Below are positions 9,506-19,011 of a stretch of 64,000 bases of DNA, in pieces (position 1 is the stretch's first letter; each line of letters opens with the position of its first letter). This DNA comes from Bacteroidales bacterium (GTDB lineage: Bacteria > Bacteroidota > Bacteroidia > Bacteroidales > JACABE01). The notes beneath the pieces were generated by a model. That model was given only the letters and a program-made list of their open reading frames with translations. It was not told where the DNA came from and ran no database searches. The translations under genes and the position numbers were made by a program. The stretch is taken from positions 1 through 64,000 of the forward strand of contig JAHEYQ010000009.1 in assembly GCA_023251515.1 (NCBI GenBank), written 5' to 3'.

Positions 9506-10447
9506 ATGAAAAACAAATTACTAAAAATTTCTTTATTTGGTCTGATTCTGATTACATTATTAAATTCATGCACCAAACCCAAAATTGCATTAAAACTAAA
9601 CCTAGAACAAGGGAAAAGCTATTTGATGGGTTATCAAACTGACATGAAAATGAATCAAAAAATAATGGGTATGTCTATTGATGTTAAAATGAAAATTGAT
9701 ATGGACTTATTGTTTAAAACGATTGGTTACGATAAAGACAGCAACTATATTATGGAAACTACCTACCAATCAATGAACTATAAGATGAATGCCCAAGGTC
9801 AGGATATTGAATTCGGAACAGATAAAACTTCTAAAGATAGTATAATGAGCAAGGTATTTAGCTCTTTCAAAGGAAAAACGTTTACAATAACATTTAGTAA
9901 ATACGGAAAAATTATTGATGTTCAAGGTATTGATTCAATTATGACCTCTTTTTTTAATGACAATTATTTTACAGATTCTACAAAAATTAATGAAATAAAA
10001 GAATTGTTTGGGAAAAATTTCGGGGAAGAATCAATTAAAAATAACTTCAGCAGTTTCTTTGGTTATTTCCCTGAAAAAGAAGTTTCTATAGGTGAAAAAT
10101 GGAATAACAATACATCAATAAAAACCATGTTTGCATTAAATATTGATAATCAATATCAATTAATAGACAACAAAAATGAATTATATAATATTGGAATACA
10201 ATCTAATATAAAAACAGACTCAAAAAACTCGACAATGGAAGTACAAGGAATGCAAATGAAATTTAACATGAAAGGTACACAAACAGGTTTTATAAAACTT
10301 GACCAAAAAACAGGATGGATTAAAGAATCGGAAATTAAACAGAAAATAGTTGGAGACGCCAGTATGTCAAAATCTGAAATACCGGGAGGAGGGAATTTCT
10401 CAATTCCATATACAATTGAATCAACAACAAAAATATTTTTGAAATAG
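9506..10447 (+). CDS. Lipoprotein, probably DUF6263 family
   Basis: A 313-residue lipoprotein with signal MKNKLLKISLFGLILITLLN followed by Ser-Cys (lipobox LNSC). The mature protein starts KIALKLNLEQGKSYLMGYQ and has Met/Lys-rich beta strands (MDLLFKTIGYDKDSNYIMET; NFSSFFGYFPEKEVSIGEKW). This arrangement resembles the DUF6263 family of Bacteroidota lipoproteins; the match is from memory and moderately secure. Role unknown. A strong terminator follows at 10490. Confidence 0.7.
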   Translation: MKNKLLKISLFGLILITLLNSCTKPKIALKLNLEQGKSYLMGYQTDMKMNQKIMGMSIDVKMKIDMDLLFKTIGYDKDSNYIMETTYQSMNYKMNAQGQDIEFGTDKTSKDSIMSKVFSSFKGKTFTITFSKYGKIIDVQGIDSIMTSFFNDNYFTDSTKINEIKELFGKNFGEESIKNNFSSFFGYFPEKEVSIGEKWNNNTSIKTMFALNIDNQYQLIDNKNELYNIGIQSNIKTDSKNSTMEVQGMQMKFNMKGTQTGFIKLDQKTGWIKESEIKQKIVGDASMSKSEIPGGGNFSIPYTIESTTKIFLK

Positions 10448-10489
10448 CTATACAATTGTATTTCATTCTTTTACACACTTCAAAATAAT

Positions 10490-10525
10490 AAAAATGGACT
10501 TAAAATCAAGTCCATTTTTATTTTT
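10490..10525 (+). terminator. Rho-independent terminator after the lipoprotein pair
   Basis: A perfect 12-bp stem (AAAAATGGACTT / AAGTCCATTTTT) with a 6-nt loop, followed by a T-rich run. It closes the plus-strand unit that starts at the vWA gene or at the lipoproteins. Confidence 0.85.
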
Positions 10526-10622
10526 AACGATTTTATTGTATATTTGTAAAATAATTATAACAATATATTAAAATTAACCTTTGGTCAAAGCAAAATATGA
10601 TTAATTTTAAATTAATAATTAT

Positions 10623-12329
10623 ATGATTGTCATTGATTTAATTTACAATTTGGCAATATTGATTGCAATCAGTATTTTAGCTGGTTTCATCGACAAACGA
10701 TGGAATAGAAAAACAAAAACTGGTCAAATCATTCAGGGTTTATTATTTGGAATTACGGCAGTAATTGGGATGATGCAACCTTTTGTTATGTCAGAAGGGA
10801 TTATTTTCGATGGCCGTTCCGTAATTTTAAGTCTCTGCTCATTATTCTTTGGTCCAATATCAGGGATAATATCAGCTAGCATTGCAATTTCTTACAGAAT
10901 TTATTTAGGTGGAGGTGGTGCATTAACAGGCGTTTCTGTAATTACAGCTTCAAGTATTATTGGTTTAATCTATTTTCATCTAAAAAAAACAAAATCAATA
11001 CCTATAAATTCATTAAATTTATTAATAATGGGTTTAACTGTACATATTGTAATGATACTTTTAATGTTTACATTGCCTTCAAAAATGCAGTTAATAACCT
11101 TAAAAATCATTAGTTTAACAGTAATAATTGCTTATCCACTTGCAACCATTCTTATTGGAAAAATATTAAAAGATCAGGAAGATAACCAAAGAATGATAGA
11201 TGAAATCAAAAAGAGTGAAGAAAATTACAGATTACTTATTGAAAACCAAACAGATTTGGTTGTAAAAGTTGATAAAGAAGGACGTTTTGTTTATGTAAGT
11301 CAGAGTTATTGCAATATTTTCGGAAAAACAGAGAAAGAACTTTTAGGGAACAAATTTCTTCCATTGGTACATGAAGAAGATCAAACAACGACAATGAATG
11401 AAATGAAAAAACTATATATTCCTCCATATCAATGTTATATAGAACAAAGAGCTCTGACTAAAGATGGATGGCGTTGGTATGGTTGGGAAGATAAAGCCAT
11501 TGTTGATAAAAATGGTGTAATCATTGAAATAATTGGAGTTGGAAGAAATATTAATGAAAAAAAAGAATATGAAAATAAAATAAGAAACTTAAACGAAGAA
11601 CTTGAAGAAAAAGTTCAAAAAAGAACTACACAACTTGAAAATGCGAACAAAGAACTTGAAGCATTTACTTATTCAGTATCACATGATTTGCGTGCTCCAT
11701 TAAGAGCAATTGATGGTTTTACGAAAATAGTTCAGGAAGATTATTATAATAATTTTGATGAAGAAGGCAAACGAATTCTAAATGTTATCAGAAAAAATAC
11801 CAACAAAATGGATATACTGATAAATGATTTACTTTTGCTTTCAAAAACCAATAAAACAAGTCTGAGAATTTCAAGAATTGACGTTGAGAAACTTGTCCAA
11901 AGTGTTTATGATGAAATTGCTGAGAAATCAGTAAAAGAAGAATTCTCATTTAACATAAAACAACTTCCTTCTGTTGAAGCAGATATCAATTTAATGAGAC
12001 AGGTTTTTTCAAATCTTATTTCAAATGCCATTAAATACTCAAGTGGAAGTAACACAAAATCAATTGAAATCGGTGGTCGTAACAATGGATTTGAAAATAT
12101 TTATTACATTAAAGACCAAGGTGTTGGATTTAATCCTAAATATGTAAATAAATTATTTGGTGTATTTCAAAGACTACATCATTCAAAAGATTTTGAAGGA
12201 ACCGGAGTTGGACTTGCTATTGTAAAAAGAATCATTAACAAGCACGAAGGGAATGTTTGGGCTGAAGGAGAAGAAAATAAAGGAGCAACATTCTGGTTTT
12301 CATTACCCTGCGAAGACTACTTCAAATAA
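10623..12329 (+). CDS. Sensor histidine kinase with 5TM-LYT and PAS domains
   Basis: A 568-residue membrane sensor kinase. Residues 1-180 form the LytS/YhcK-type five-helix receptor domain, with the conserved DGRSVILSLCSLFFGPISG stretch. A PAS domain spans about 198-310 (YVSQSYCNIFGKTEKELLG), then a coiled coil (315-348). The HisKA phosphoacceptor is His354 in SVSHDLRAPLRAI. The ATPase domain has the N box (NLISNAIKYSS), G1 (KDQGVGFNP) and G2 (GTGVGLAIVKR). No receiver domain and no response regulator gene lies nearby, so it is an orphan kinase. In the family, 5TM-LYT kinases often respond to envelope or small-metabolite signals; the ligand is not known here. Confidence 0.92.
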   Translation: MIVIDLIYNLAILIAISILAGFIDKRWNRKTKTGQIIQGLLFGITAVIGMMQPFVMSEGIIFDGRSVILSLCSLFFGPISGIISASIAISYRIYLGGGGALTGVSVITASSIIGLIYFHLKKTKSIPINSLNLLIMGLTVHIVMILLMFTLPSKMQLITLKIISLTVIIAYPLATILIGKILKDQEDNQRMIDEIKKSEENYRLLIENQTDLVVKVDKEGRFVYVSQSYCNIFGKTEKELLGNKFLPLVHEEDQTTTMNEMKKLYIPPYQCYIEQRALTKDGWRWYGWEDKAIVDKNGVIIEIIGVGRNINEKKEYENKIRNLNEELEEKVQKRTTQLENANKELEAFTYSVSHDLRAPLRAIDGFTKIVQEDYYNNFDEEGKRILNVIRKNTNKMDILINDLLLLSKTNKTSLRISRIDVEKLVQSVYDEIAEKSVKEEFSFNIKQLPSVEADINLMRQVFSNLISNAIKYSSGSNTKSIEIGGRNNGFENIYYIKDQGVGFNPKYVNKLFGVFQRLHHSKDFEGTGVGLAIVKRIINKHEGNVWAEGEENKGATFWFSLPCEDYFK

Positions 12330-12337
12330 TTTATTGC

Positions 12338-13615
12338 CTAATTTTTTTTAAATAGGTTTTCAAATTCATGCTGCGTTCTTAAATAGTTAAGCCTCTTTTG
12401 CATTAATTCAACTATACCCGGAATCTGATTATTATATGTCTGATAAATAGATTTTTCGAATGACTTTCCTTGATAATAAAAATAAGGATCATTTTTAATA
12501 TATGGAAAGATTTGCTTTTGTAATTTCAATGCCTGTTTTTCTAATTCATTATTTAAAACTTCATTTTTTAATAATGTAATATAATGATTTATATATAATT
12601 GCTTATATTCAGGAACCAAAAACAATTTTGATATTAATGGACGATAAATATTGCTATCGCAAGAAAAAACAGGAAATTCTGCCAGGTTTTTAGCATCATA
12701 AAAATGACTGAATCCTCCAAAACACATATTCATATCCCACATTATCGGATGAAATATTTTATTACTATCCTGAATCATATAATAATTTCGTCCAGACCAA
12801 CTATAACTATCAAGATTCACAAATAAATTATTAAAAGCCAGCATCCACATTACTTTGTCAATATCAAGCACTTTATCTATCTGATGTAAATATTTTGAGG
12901 TATCATCTGAGTTATACCACAAAGTCATCATCAAATTTAATAATTCATTCCAGCCATTTTTCGATTGCAACTCATAATTATTTGAATAGCAAATCGAATC
13001 GAGCGTAAAACCTATTGTAAGTCCATCACTTACAGCAACATTACAATTCTGAGGTTTTAATCCTTTTCCTGTATTTTCACACTTAAAAATCGCTCCCTTT
13101 TTATAGGTATAATATTTTTTTATTAGGTCTTTATTTACAACTTCAACATTCGAATAAAGACCGATAATACTATCATTTATAAATAATTGTACAAAGCAAG
13201 CTTTTGGAGAAGTTATATACTTCCCTATAATTCCAAAAGCCAAAACTTCACGAATAGCACTTGGATCCATAAAAACATTAGACAACTTAATGGTTTGGTA
13301 ACCAAATAAGTTTTGTTTTTTTATCTTGTAATCCAATTTTATATTTAATGGATTTTTTATATACTTTGAATTAAACGAAGAATTCCCTTTAAATTTAACG
13401 CCAACGCTATCATATTCAACACCATCAACTATTAACTTAGCCAATACCCTTTGATCAGAATTTTTCTTTTTATAAGAATCTAATTTTTGGCGCCAATCTT
13501 TATTGTAAAACTTGAGTTTAAAATCTCTAATTTTTTCAATATCAAACAAATCCTGCGAAAATAAAACGGATTGTAAAAATAGGAAAACAATTATCAGCTT
13601 TAACTTCAAAATCAT
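12338..13615 (-). CDS. CotH-like protein kinase family, secreted
   Basis: A 425-residue protein with an N-terminal signal peptide (MILKLKLIIVFLFLQSVLFSQ). The body matches the CotH kinase family: VKFKGNSSF, a Lys-containing strand NPLNIKLDYKIKKQNLFGYQ, GLYSNVEVVNKDLIKKY, and the acidic active-site segment MWDMNMCFGGF. CotH proteins are atypical kinases that phosphorylate secreted or coat proteins, and some bacterial members polyglutamylate substrates. Its stop lies 8 bp from the end of the convergent kinase gene. It starts 3 bp after the lytic transglycosylase gene, so the two form an operon. Confidence 0.85.
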   Translation of the reverse strand: MILKLKLIIVFLFLQSVLFSQDLFDIEKIRDFKLKFYNKDWRQKLDSYKKKNSDQRVLAKLIVDGVEYDSVGVKFKGNSSFNSKYIKNPLNIKLDYKIKKQNLFGYQTIKLSNVFMDPSAIREVLAFGIIGKYITSPKACFVQLFINDSIIGLYSNVEVVNKDLIKKYYTYKKGAIFKCENTGKGLKPQNCNVAVSDGLTIGFTLDSICYSNNYELQSKNGWNELLNLMMTLWYNSDDTSKYLHQIDKVLDIDKVMWMLAFNNLFVNLDSYSWSGRNYYMIQDSNKIFHPIMWDMNMCFGGFSHFYDAKNLAEFPVFSCDSNIYRPLISKLFLVPEYKQLYINHYITLLKNEVLNNELEKQALKLQKQIFPYIKNDPYFYYQGKSFEKSIYQTYNNQIPGIVELMQKRLNYLRTQHEFENLFKKN

Positions 13616-13618
13616 CTG

Positions 13619-14614
13619 TTATCTATCGAGTATTAATGTATCATTCAAAAGCTTATAACTATCAGGTGCCAGAAAATTATCATAATTATCATATCCTGAA
13701 TTTGGTATTTTTATTTTGTATTCCTTTTTCGACTTATTGTTTAACTGTTTATTACGCAACCAGGGATTAAAATCTTTCAGAACTTTATAAGTAACTCCGT
13801 TTTCTTTAGCAAAACTAACCAAATTTGTAATTGAAGAATCAACAGTTACAATCCGATACGGAATAGGTGGATACAAATCTTTTAAGCGAAGGTAATAACC
13901 ATATTTAACCGGTTGGGTATAAATAAGTTTAAGTGCCAGAATACGATACACATATCGCGAGGTTTCATCATTGAGGTATAAATCGTAGTAGGAATTTACA
14001 TTTTGAGTTTCAAGCGAACGTTTTACTCCACCCTCGCCCATATTATAGGCTGCTGCTGCTAAAGTCCAATTGTTGAAAATTCCATATGTTGATTTTATAA
14101 ATTTACAAGCTGCATTTGTTGCCTTTTCCAAATCATAACGTTCGTCAACTTCTTCGGTAATTTCCAAACCATAACGCTGCCCTGTAGGTTTGATAAATTG
14201 CCAGAAACCAGCAGCATTGGCAGGAGAAACTACATTTAGAAAACCACTTTCAATTAATGCCAGATACTTAAAATCATCTGGCAAACCATTTTGTTTTAAG
14301 ATAGGTTCAATTACAGGAAACCAACGATATGCCCTTTTCAACATCAACATGGTGTTTGATTGCCAAAAAGTATTGGTAAGCAATTCACGTTCAAGCGATT
14401 CGCGAACATAATACATCTTTATAGGAACCTCTTCATCACAAAACGACAATTTTGGAGGAACTTCTGCTGTGAAAATTTTATAATTAATCTGAAAAGCTTT
14501 ACGATAATCCTCATCAGAGTTTTTTTTGGATTGTGTTGAATAAATTAGATACTTACCTGTAATTAAAACAACTACGGTAAACAAAACACTAAAAAGTAAA
14601 CGTTTTAAATTCAT
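13619..14614 (-). CDS. Lytic murein transglycosylase (SLT/MltD-like)
   Basis: A 331-residue envelope enzyme that cleaves peptidoglycan glycan strands to 1,6-anhydro ends. The N-terminus has one membrane or signal helix (LFSVLFTVVVLITGKYLIY). The SLT domain (about 95-225) has the catalytic Glu122 in LALIESGFLNVVSPANAAG, followed by GFWQFIKPTGQRYGL and the closing AAAAYNMGEGGV. The C-terminal 70 residues (VTYKVLKDFNPWLRN ... YKIKIP) look like a degenerate LysM-like module. Length is shorter than E. coli MltD. It is the upstream gene of the pair with the CotH-like protein. Confidence 0.9.
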   Translation of the reverse strand: MNLKRLLFSVLFTVVVLITGKYLIYSTQSKKNSDEDYRKAFQINYKIFTAEVPPKLSFCDEEVPIKMYYVRESLERELLTNTFWQSNTMLMLKRAYRWFPVIEPILKQNGLPDDFKYLALIESGFLNVVSPANAAGFWQFIKPTGQRYGLEITEEVDERYDLEKATNAACKFIKSTYGIFNNWTLAAAAYNMGEGGVKRSLETQNVNSYYDLYLNDETSRYVYRILALKLIYTQPVKYGYYLRLKDLYPPIPYRIVTVDSSITNLVSFAKENGVTYKVLKDFNPWLRNKQLNNKSKKEYKIKIPNSGYDNYDNFLAPDSYKLLNDTLILDR

Positions 14615-14683
14615 AAAATTTAAGTGTGAAATAGTAAGTATAGGTTTAACGTTTAAAAAGGATAATTATTATATGAAAAATAA

Positions 14684-14719
14684 AAAAACCGAAAATATTT
14701 ATTCAAATTTCCGGTTTTT
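14684..14719 (-). terminator. Terminator after rfbC
   Basis: On the minus strand AAAAACCGGAAAT pairs with ATTTTCGGTTTTT (one mismatch) and a T run follows. It lies 23-58 bp past the rfbC stop. Confidence 0.75.
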
Positions 14720-14741
14720 ATTTATCATCTTAAATCACTTA

Positions 14742-15284
14742 CTAAAACTGACTTACAAAATCCTTAAATAAAGGAGAAACTTTATCTTTTTCTGATAAAT
14801 TCGGATTCTCAATATTCCAATCGATATTCAAATCGGAATCGCACCAGAGAATTGAACCCTCTGAAGCTTTGTTATAGGTATTTGTACATTTATAAGAGAA
14901 AATAGTATCGTCTTCCAATGTTACAAAACCATGTGCAAAACCCGGTGGAATCCAAAGCATGGTTTTGTTTATTTCGTTAAGTTCTAAAGCTACATGTTTC
15001 CCGTAAGTTGCTGAATTTTTGCGTATATCAACTGCCACATCCATTACAGATCCTTTGATAACTCTTACCAATTTGCCCTGTGCAAATGGTGGATTTTGAA
15101 AATGCAATCCTCTTAAAACTCCTTTTTGCGATTTTGATTCATTATCCTGAACAAAATTCAAATCCAAACCTGCATCAATAAACTTTTGCTGACTAAAAGA
15201 TTCGAAGAAATATCCTCTGTCGTCACGAAAAACCTGAGGTTGTATTATTAATAAATCGGCAATTTCTGTTTTTATGATTTCCAT
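14742..15284 (-). CDS. rfbC: dTDP-4-dehydrorhamnose 3,5-epimerase
   Basis: A 180-residue cupin enzyme of dTDP-L-rhamnose synthesis for surface glycans. I start it at 15284 (MEIIKTEIADLLIIQPQVF), the usual family start; an in-frame ATG 57 bp upstream would add a non-conserved, Leu-rich tail. Family motifs are FRDDRGYFFESFS, NFVQDNESKS, KGVLRGLHFQNPP with the catalytic His, and DVAVDIRKNSATYGK. The usual partners rfbA, rfbB and rfbD are not adjacent, so the pathway is split in this genome. It lies downstream of lpdA on the same strand, separated by a terminator-like hairpin. Confidence 0.93.
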   Translation of the reverse strand: MEIIKTEIADLLIIQPQVFRDDRGYFFESFSQQKFIDAGLDLNFVQDNESKSQKGVLRGLHFQNPPFAQGKLVRVIKGSVMDVAVDIRKNSATYGKHVALELNEINKTMLWIPPGFAHGFVTLEDDTIFSYKCTNTYNKASEGSILWCDSDLNIDWNIENPNLSEKDKVSPLFKDFVSQF

Positions 15285-15313
15285 ATTATGATTAATTAAT
15301 TGATTAAAAGAAT

Positions 15314-15351
15314 AACTGAGTAATTGAAATAATAATATCAATTACTCAGTT
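15314..15351 (-). terminator. Hairpin between lpdA and rfbC
   Basis: A perfect 14-bp inverted repeat, AACTGAGTAATTGA and TCAATTACTCAGTT, separated by 10 nt and followed on the minus strand by a T-rich stretch. It lies just past the lpdA stop and is a plausible terminator or attenuator before rfbC. Confidence 0.65.
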
Positions 15352-15360
15352 TATCAATTA

Positions 15361-16752
15361 TTATAAATGAATAACTTCGTCGTATGCAGCAGCTACTGCT
15401 TCCATTACAGCTTCCGACATTGTTGGATGAGGATGAACTGCATCTAATATTTCGCGGGCTGTAGTTTCTAATTTACGGGCTACAACTGCTTCTGCAATCA
15501 TTTCAGTAACATTATCACCTATCATATGACAGCCTAACCATTCGCCGTATTTGGCATCAAATATTACTTTTACAAAACCATCTTTATTTCCTGCAGCACT
15601 TGCTTTACCGGAAGCCGAATAAGGGAATTTCCCTACTTTTATTTCGTAACCGGCTTCTGTTGCTTGTTTCTCAGTCATGCCAACTGAAGCAATTTCAGGG
15701 TTGGTATATGTACAGCCTGGAATATTACCATAATCCATTGGTTGAGGATGATGTCCTGCTATTTTTTCCACACAGATAATTCCTTCGTGTGATGCAACAT
15801 GTGCCAATGCTGGTCCGTGAACGATATCGCCAATAGCATAATAACCATCTACATTGGTACGATAAAAATCATCTACGATAACTTTGCCCTTTTCGAAAGC
15901 AATACTTGTTTCTTCCAGACCAATCCCTTCGAGATTGGTGGCAATACCAACTGCAGAAAGTACAACTTCAGCTTCAACTACAACTTCTCCTTTTTTGGTT
16001 TTGATAGTAACTTTACACAGATCGCCTGAGGTATCAACACTTTCAACAGTTGATTCAGTCATTACTTTCATTTTTTGTTTCTTGAAAGATCTTTCGAGTT
16101 GTTTTGAAATTTCTTCGTCTTCCACAGGAACAATATTTGGCATAAACTCTACCAAAGTTACCTGAGTACCAATAGAATTATAGAAATAAGCAAATTCTGA
16201 ACCGATAGCACCAGAACCAACTACAAGCATTGATTTGGGTTGATAAGGCAAAGTCATTGCTTCGCGGTAACCTATTATTTTTTTACCATCCTGTTTCAGA
16301 TTAGGTAATTCGCGTGAACGGGCACCGGTAGCAATTAAAATATGATTAGCAGCATATTCAGTAATTTTGCCTTCTGCATCGGTAACTTCAACTTTTTTGC
16401 CCGGTTTTATTTTCCCTAAACCGTTTATGATTTCAATATTATTCTTTTTAAAAAGAAACTGTATCCCTTTACTCATGCCTTCGGCAACTCCCCTGCTTCG
16501 TTTTACAATGGCTTCGAAATCGGCTTTAATTTCGCCTTCGATTTTTATTCCATAATCGGCAGCATGTGAGGTATAATTGAATACTTGTGCACTTTTGAGC
16601 AATGCTTTTGTTGGGATACATCCCCAATTTAAACAAATTCCGCCTAACTCGGCACGTTCTACAACAGCAGTTTTTAATCCTAACTGAGATGCTCTGATAG
16701 CAGCTACATATCCGCCCGGACCACTGCCTATAACTATTAAATCGTAGTTCAT
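15361..16752 (-). CDS. lpdA: Dihydrolipoyl dehydrogenase (E3)
   Basis: A 463-residue FAD-dependent disulfide reductase that reoxidises dihydrolipoamide of 2-oxoacid dehydrogenase complexes or the glycine cleavage system. The FAD fold starts at residue 5 (IVIGSGPGGYVAAIRA). The redox cysteines are Cys40 and Cys45 (GGICLNWGCIPTKALL). The NAD site is VVGSGAIGSEFAYFY, and the second FAD segment is YAIGDIVHGPALAHVA. The catalytic His is in the dimer-interface motif VHPHPTMSE near the C-terminus. The length is typical. No E1 or E2 gene is adjacent, so its complex is encoded elsewhere. Confidence 0.95.
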   Translation of the reverse strand: MNYDLIVIGSGPGGYVAAIRASQLGLKTAVVERAELGGICLNWGCIPTKALLKSAQVFNYTSHAADYGIKIEGEIKADFEAIVKRSRGVAEGMSKGIQFLFKKNNIEIINGLGKIKPGKKVEVTDAEGKITEYAANHILIATGARSRELPNLKQDGKKIIGYREAMTLPYQPKSMLVVGSGAIGSEFAYFYNSIGTQVTLVEFMPNIVPVEDEEISKQLERSFKKQKMKVMTESTVESVDTSGDLCKVTIKTKKGEVVVEAEVVLSAVGIATNLEGIGLEETSIAFEKGKVIVDDFYRTNVDGYYAIGDIVHGPALAHVASHEGIICVEKIAGHHPQPMDYGNIPGCTYTNPEIASVGMTEKQATEAGYEIKVGKFPYSASGKASAAGNKDGFVKVIFDAKYGEWLGCHMIGDNVTEMIAEAVVARKLETTAREILDAVHPHPTMSEAVMEAVAAAYDEVIHL

Positions 16753-16902
16753 ATTGTTGTATTTTATTTATTAATCGATATAAAATAAATTAAAATTCTT
16801 AACTGAAAAAAGTACAAATAAGTAAATGAGATACTTCAATCAATTATTATTAAAAAGAAAGAATTTTCTTTTGCGAAATTATTAAAAATAATCCAAAGTA
16901 TA

Positions 16903-16932
16903 TTGCTTATGAAATAAAAAAATATAATTTTG
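16903..16932 (+). promoter_or_regulatory. Promoter for the PLP-dependent enzyme gene
   Basis: TTG (16903-16905) lies 19 bp before TAATTTTG (16925-16932), matching the -33/-7 pattern. Start of transcription near 16938 gives a leader of about 74 nt. The leader is A/T-rich with no visible riboswitch. Confidence 0.55.
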
Positions 16933-17011
16933 CCAAATAAAAATTTCAATTTTTAAACATCAAAAAAACATTTAAAGTTCATTTAATAAACAAATATAAA
17001 AATCACACTAT

Positions 17012-18214
17012 ATGAAAAAATTTGATCCGGCAAGTAATGTGCAAGATTTAATGCAATTCGGCGAATTTGGAGATGTTAATCCTTCAATTACTGATTCAGC
17101 AACTTATACTTTTTTAGAAGCCAAATCCATGGTAGATACATTTCATGGAGAAACTGAAGGTTGTTTCCTTTACTCACGCCATTGGAATCCAAGTAACAAA
17201 TATCTTGCAGATGCTTTAGCTGCAATGGAAGGTACCGAAGCTGCATGGGTTACTGCATCGGGTATGGGAGCTATTACTTCTGCCATTTTGCAATTGGTAA
17301 ATACAGGCGACCACATCGTTTCGAGTATTACCACCTATGGCGGTACTTATGCTTTCCTTAAAAACTATTTACCTAAGTTCAACATCGACGTTACTTTTGT
17401 TGATATTACAAATTTGGATGAAGTAAAAAAAGCAATGCGTCCAAATACAAAAGTTATTTATACTGAAACCATGACAAATCCGATGCTTAACATCTCTGAT
17501 TTGCCTGCTTTATCAGAAATAGCTGAAAGTTTTGGTGCAAAGCTAATGGTTGACAATACTTTTACTCCGATGATAGTAACTCCTTCGAAACACGGAGCTC
17601 ATATTGTTGTGTATAGTATGACAAAATTCATTAATGGCAAAAATGATTGTGTAGCCGGTGCCATTTGTGGTAGTTTCGAATACATTAATTCATTAGCCGA
17701 CGTAAATAGCGGTACAGCCATGTTATTGGGCCCTGTTTTGGATCCTTTGCGCTCGTCAAGTATTTTGAAAAACATGCACACTTTGCATATCAGAATGAAA
17801 CAACACAGCAGCAATGCAATGTATCTGGCTAAAAAATTCAAAGAAATAGGTTTGACATTTGTTTACCCGGGCATGCCTGAGTGCAAAGGACATGATATTT
17901 TGAACAGAATTATGAATCCAGAATTTGGTTATGGCGGAATGATTGCTATTGATATGCAAACTGCCGAAAGAGCATCAAATTTGATGGAAATGATGCAAAA
18001 TGAAGGCGTAGGTTATCTTGCAGTTAGCTTGGGATATTTCAAAACTTTATTCAGCAATTCAGGAAAAAGCACTTCATCTGAAGTTCCTGAAGAAACTCAG
18101 AAAGAAATGGGCATGAGCGAAGGCCTGGTTCGTTTTTCGGTAGGTTTGGACAACGATATTGAACGAACATTCGAAAAAATTCACTATTGCTTAAAAGAAC
18201 TTAATTATGTTTAA
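17012..18214 (+). CDS. PLP-dependent Cys/Met metabolism enzyme (methionine gamma-lyase-like)
   Basis: A 400-residue fold-type I PLP enzyme of the Cys/Met metabolism family (cystathionine synthases/lyases, methionine gamma-lyase, O-acetylhomoserine sulfhydrylases). The cofactor Lys is Lys205 in YSMTKFINGKND; Asp181 (MVDNTF) binds the pyridine nitrogen. Phosphate and ring contacts are in TASGMGAITS and TTYGGTYAFL. The usual His after the Lys loop (GHxD) is Lys here (GKND). The tail SEGLVRFSVGLDN is conserved. The exact reaction cannot be fixed from sequence. It is a single gene with its own promoter and terminator. Confidence 0.85.
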   Translation: MKKFDPASNVQDLMQFGEFGDVNPSITDSATYTFLEAKSMVDTFHGETEGCFLYSRHWNPSNKYLADALAAMEGTEAAWVTASGMGAITSAILQLVNTGDHIVSSITTYGGTYAFLKNYLPKFNIDVTFVDITNLDEVKKAMRPNTKVIYTETMTNPMLNISDLPALSEIAESFGAKLMVDNTFTPMIVTPSKHGAHIVVYSMTKFINGKNDCVAGAICGSFEYINSLADVNSGTAMLLGPVLDPLRSSSILKNMHTLHIRMKQHSSNAMYLAKKFKEIGLTFVYPGMPECKGHDILNRIMNPEFGYGGMIAIDMQTAERASNLMEMMQNEGVGYLAVSLGYFKTLFSNSGKSTSSEVPEETQKEMGMSEGLVRFSVGLDNDIERTFEKIHYCLKELNYV

Positions 18215-18263
18215 ATTTTTTCCATAATTTTCATAATTAAATTTGTTATTAATTTTATATTTG

Positions 18264-18297
18264 CCCACCATTTCAACAATGATTTGGTGGGTTTTTT
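18264..18297 (+). terminator. Terminator after the PLP enzyme gene
   Basis: CCCACCA (18264-18270) pairs with TGGTGGG (18285-18291) and is followed by six Ts. Confidence 0.85.
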
Positions 18298-18345
18298 ATA
18301 ACAAACATCTGTTTTATCTGTTTTATTTATTAAAAATTTGTGCTT

Positions 18346-19011
18346 ATGATTACAAAAGAAGTTTATGATTTTCTGAAAGTGCTAAAAGAAAACAATACAC
18401 GAGATTGGTTTACAGCCAATAAAAAAACCTACGAACAACAAAAGAAAACTGTTGAAGCTTTTATTACAAAATTAATTGATGGTGTACATAGTTTCGACAA
18501 CGAAATTATAGGAATCTCATACAAAGACTGTATGTTCAGGATAAATCGTGATGTAAGGTTTTCGCTGGACAAATCGCCTTATAAAACTAATTTCGGAGGT
18601 TTTATTGCAAAAGGAGGACGCAATGCAATGAATGCAGGTTATTATCTGCATATAGAGCCGGGTACTTCATTTATTGGCGGCGGAATATATATGCCTCTGG
18701 CCGATAAACTAAAACTGGTAAGAAACGAAATATATTTTAATGCCGACGAATTCAAGAAAATACTTGATGATAAAATTTTTACCAAATATTTTACCAAAAT
18801 TTGGGACGACAACAAATTGAAAAACCCACCCAAAGATTTCCCTAAAGACTTTCCTGATATTGATTTATTAAAGTTTAAAAATTACACTGTAATACACAGC
18901 ATTGATGACAATAAATTGCTCGAACCCGATTTTTACAAATATGCAATAGATGTATTTAAAGCCATGTATCCATTAAATCGCTTTATAAACAGAGGCATCA
19001 GCAATATTTAG
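18346..19011 (+). CDS. DUF2461 family protein (TIGR02453)
   Basis: A 221-residue cytoplasmic protein of the DUF2461 family, recognised from VYDFLKVLKENNTRDWFTAN, MFRINRDVRFSLDKSPYKTN and GYYLHIEPGTSFIGGGIYMP. The family is widespread in bacteria and fungi and its biochemical function is not established. I use the ATG at 18346; a GTG two codons earlier is in frame but not needed. Genes of this family are usually monocistronic, as here. Confidence 0.88.
   Translation: MITKEVYDFLKVLKENNTRDWFTANKKTYEQQKKTVEAFITKLIDGVHSFDNEIIGISYKDCMFRINRDVRFSLDKSPYKTNFGGFIAKGGRNAMNAGYYLHIEPGTSFIGGGIYMPLADKLKLVRNEIYFNADEFKKILDDKIFTKYFTKIWDDNKLKNPPKDFPKDFPDIDLLKFKNYTVIHSIDDNKLLEPDFYKYAIDVFKAMYPLNRFINRGISNI

Noticed and set aside
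9439..9642. 67-codon plus-strand frame between the lipoproteins
   Set aside because: Overlaps both lipoprotein genes in another frame and has no supporting feature.
15285..15341. 19-residue N-terminal extension of rfbC
   Set aside because: The family starts at MEIIKTEI; the extension is Leu/Asn-rich and overlaps the hairpin after lpdA.
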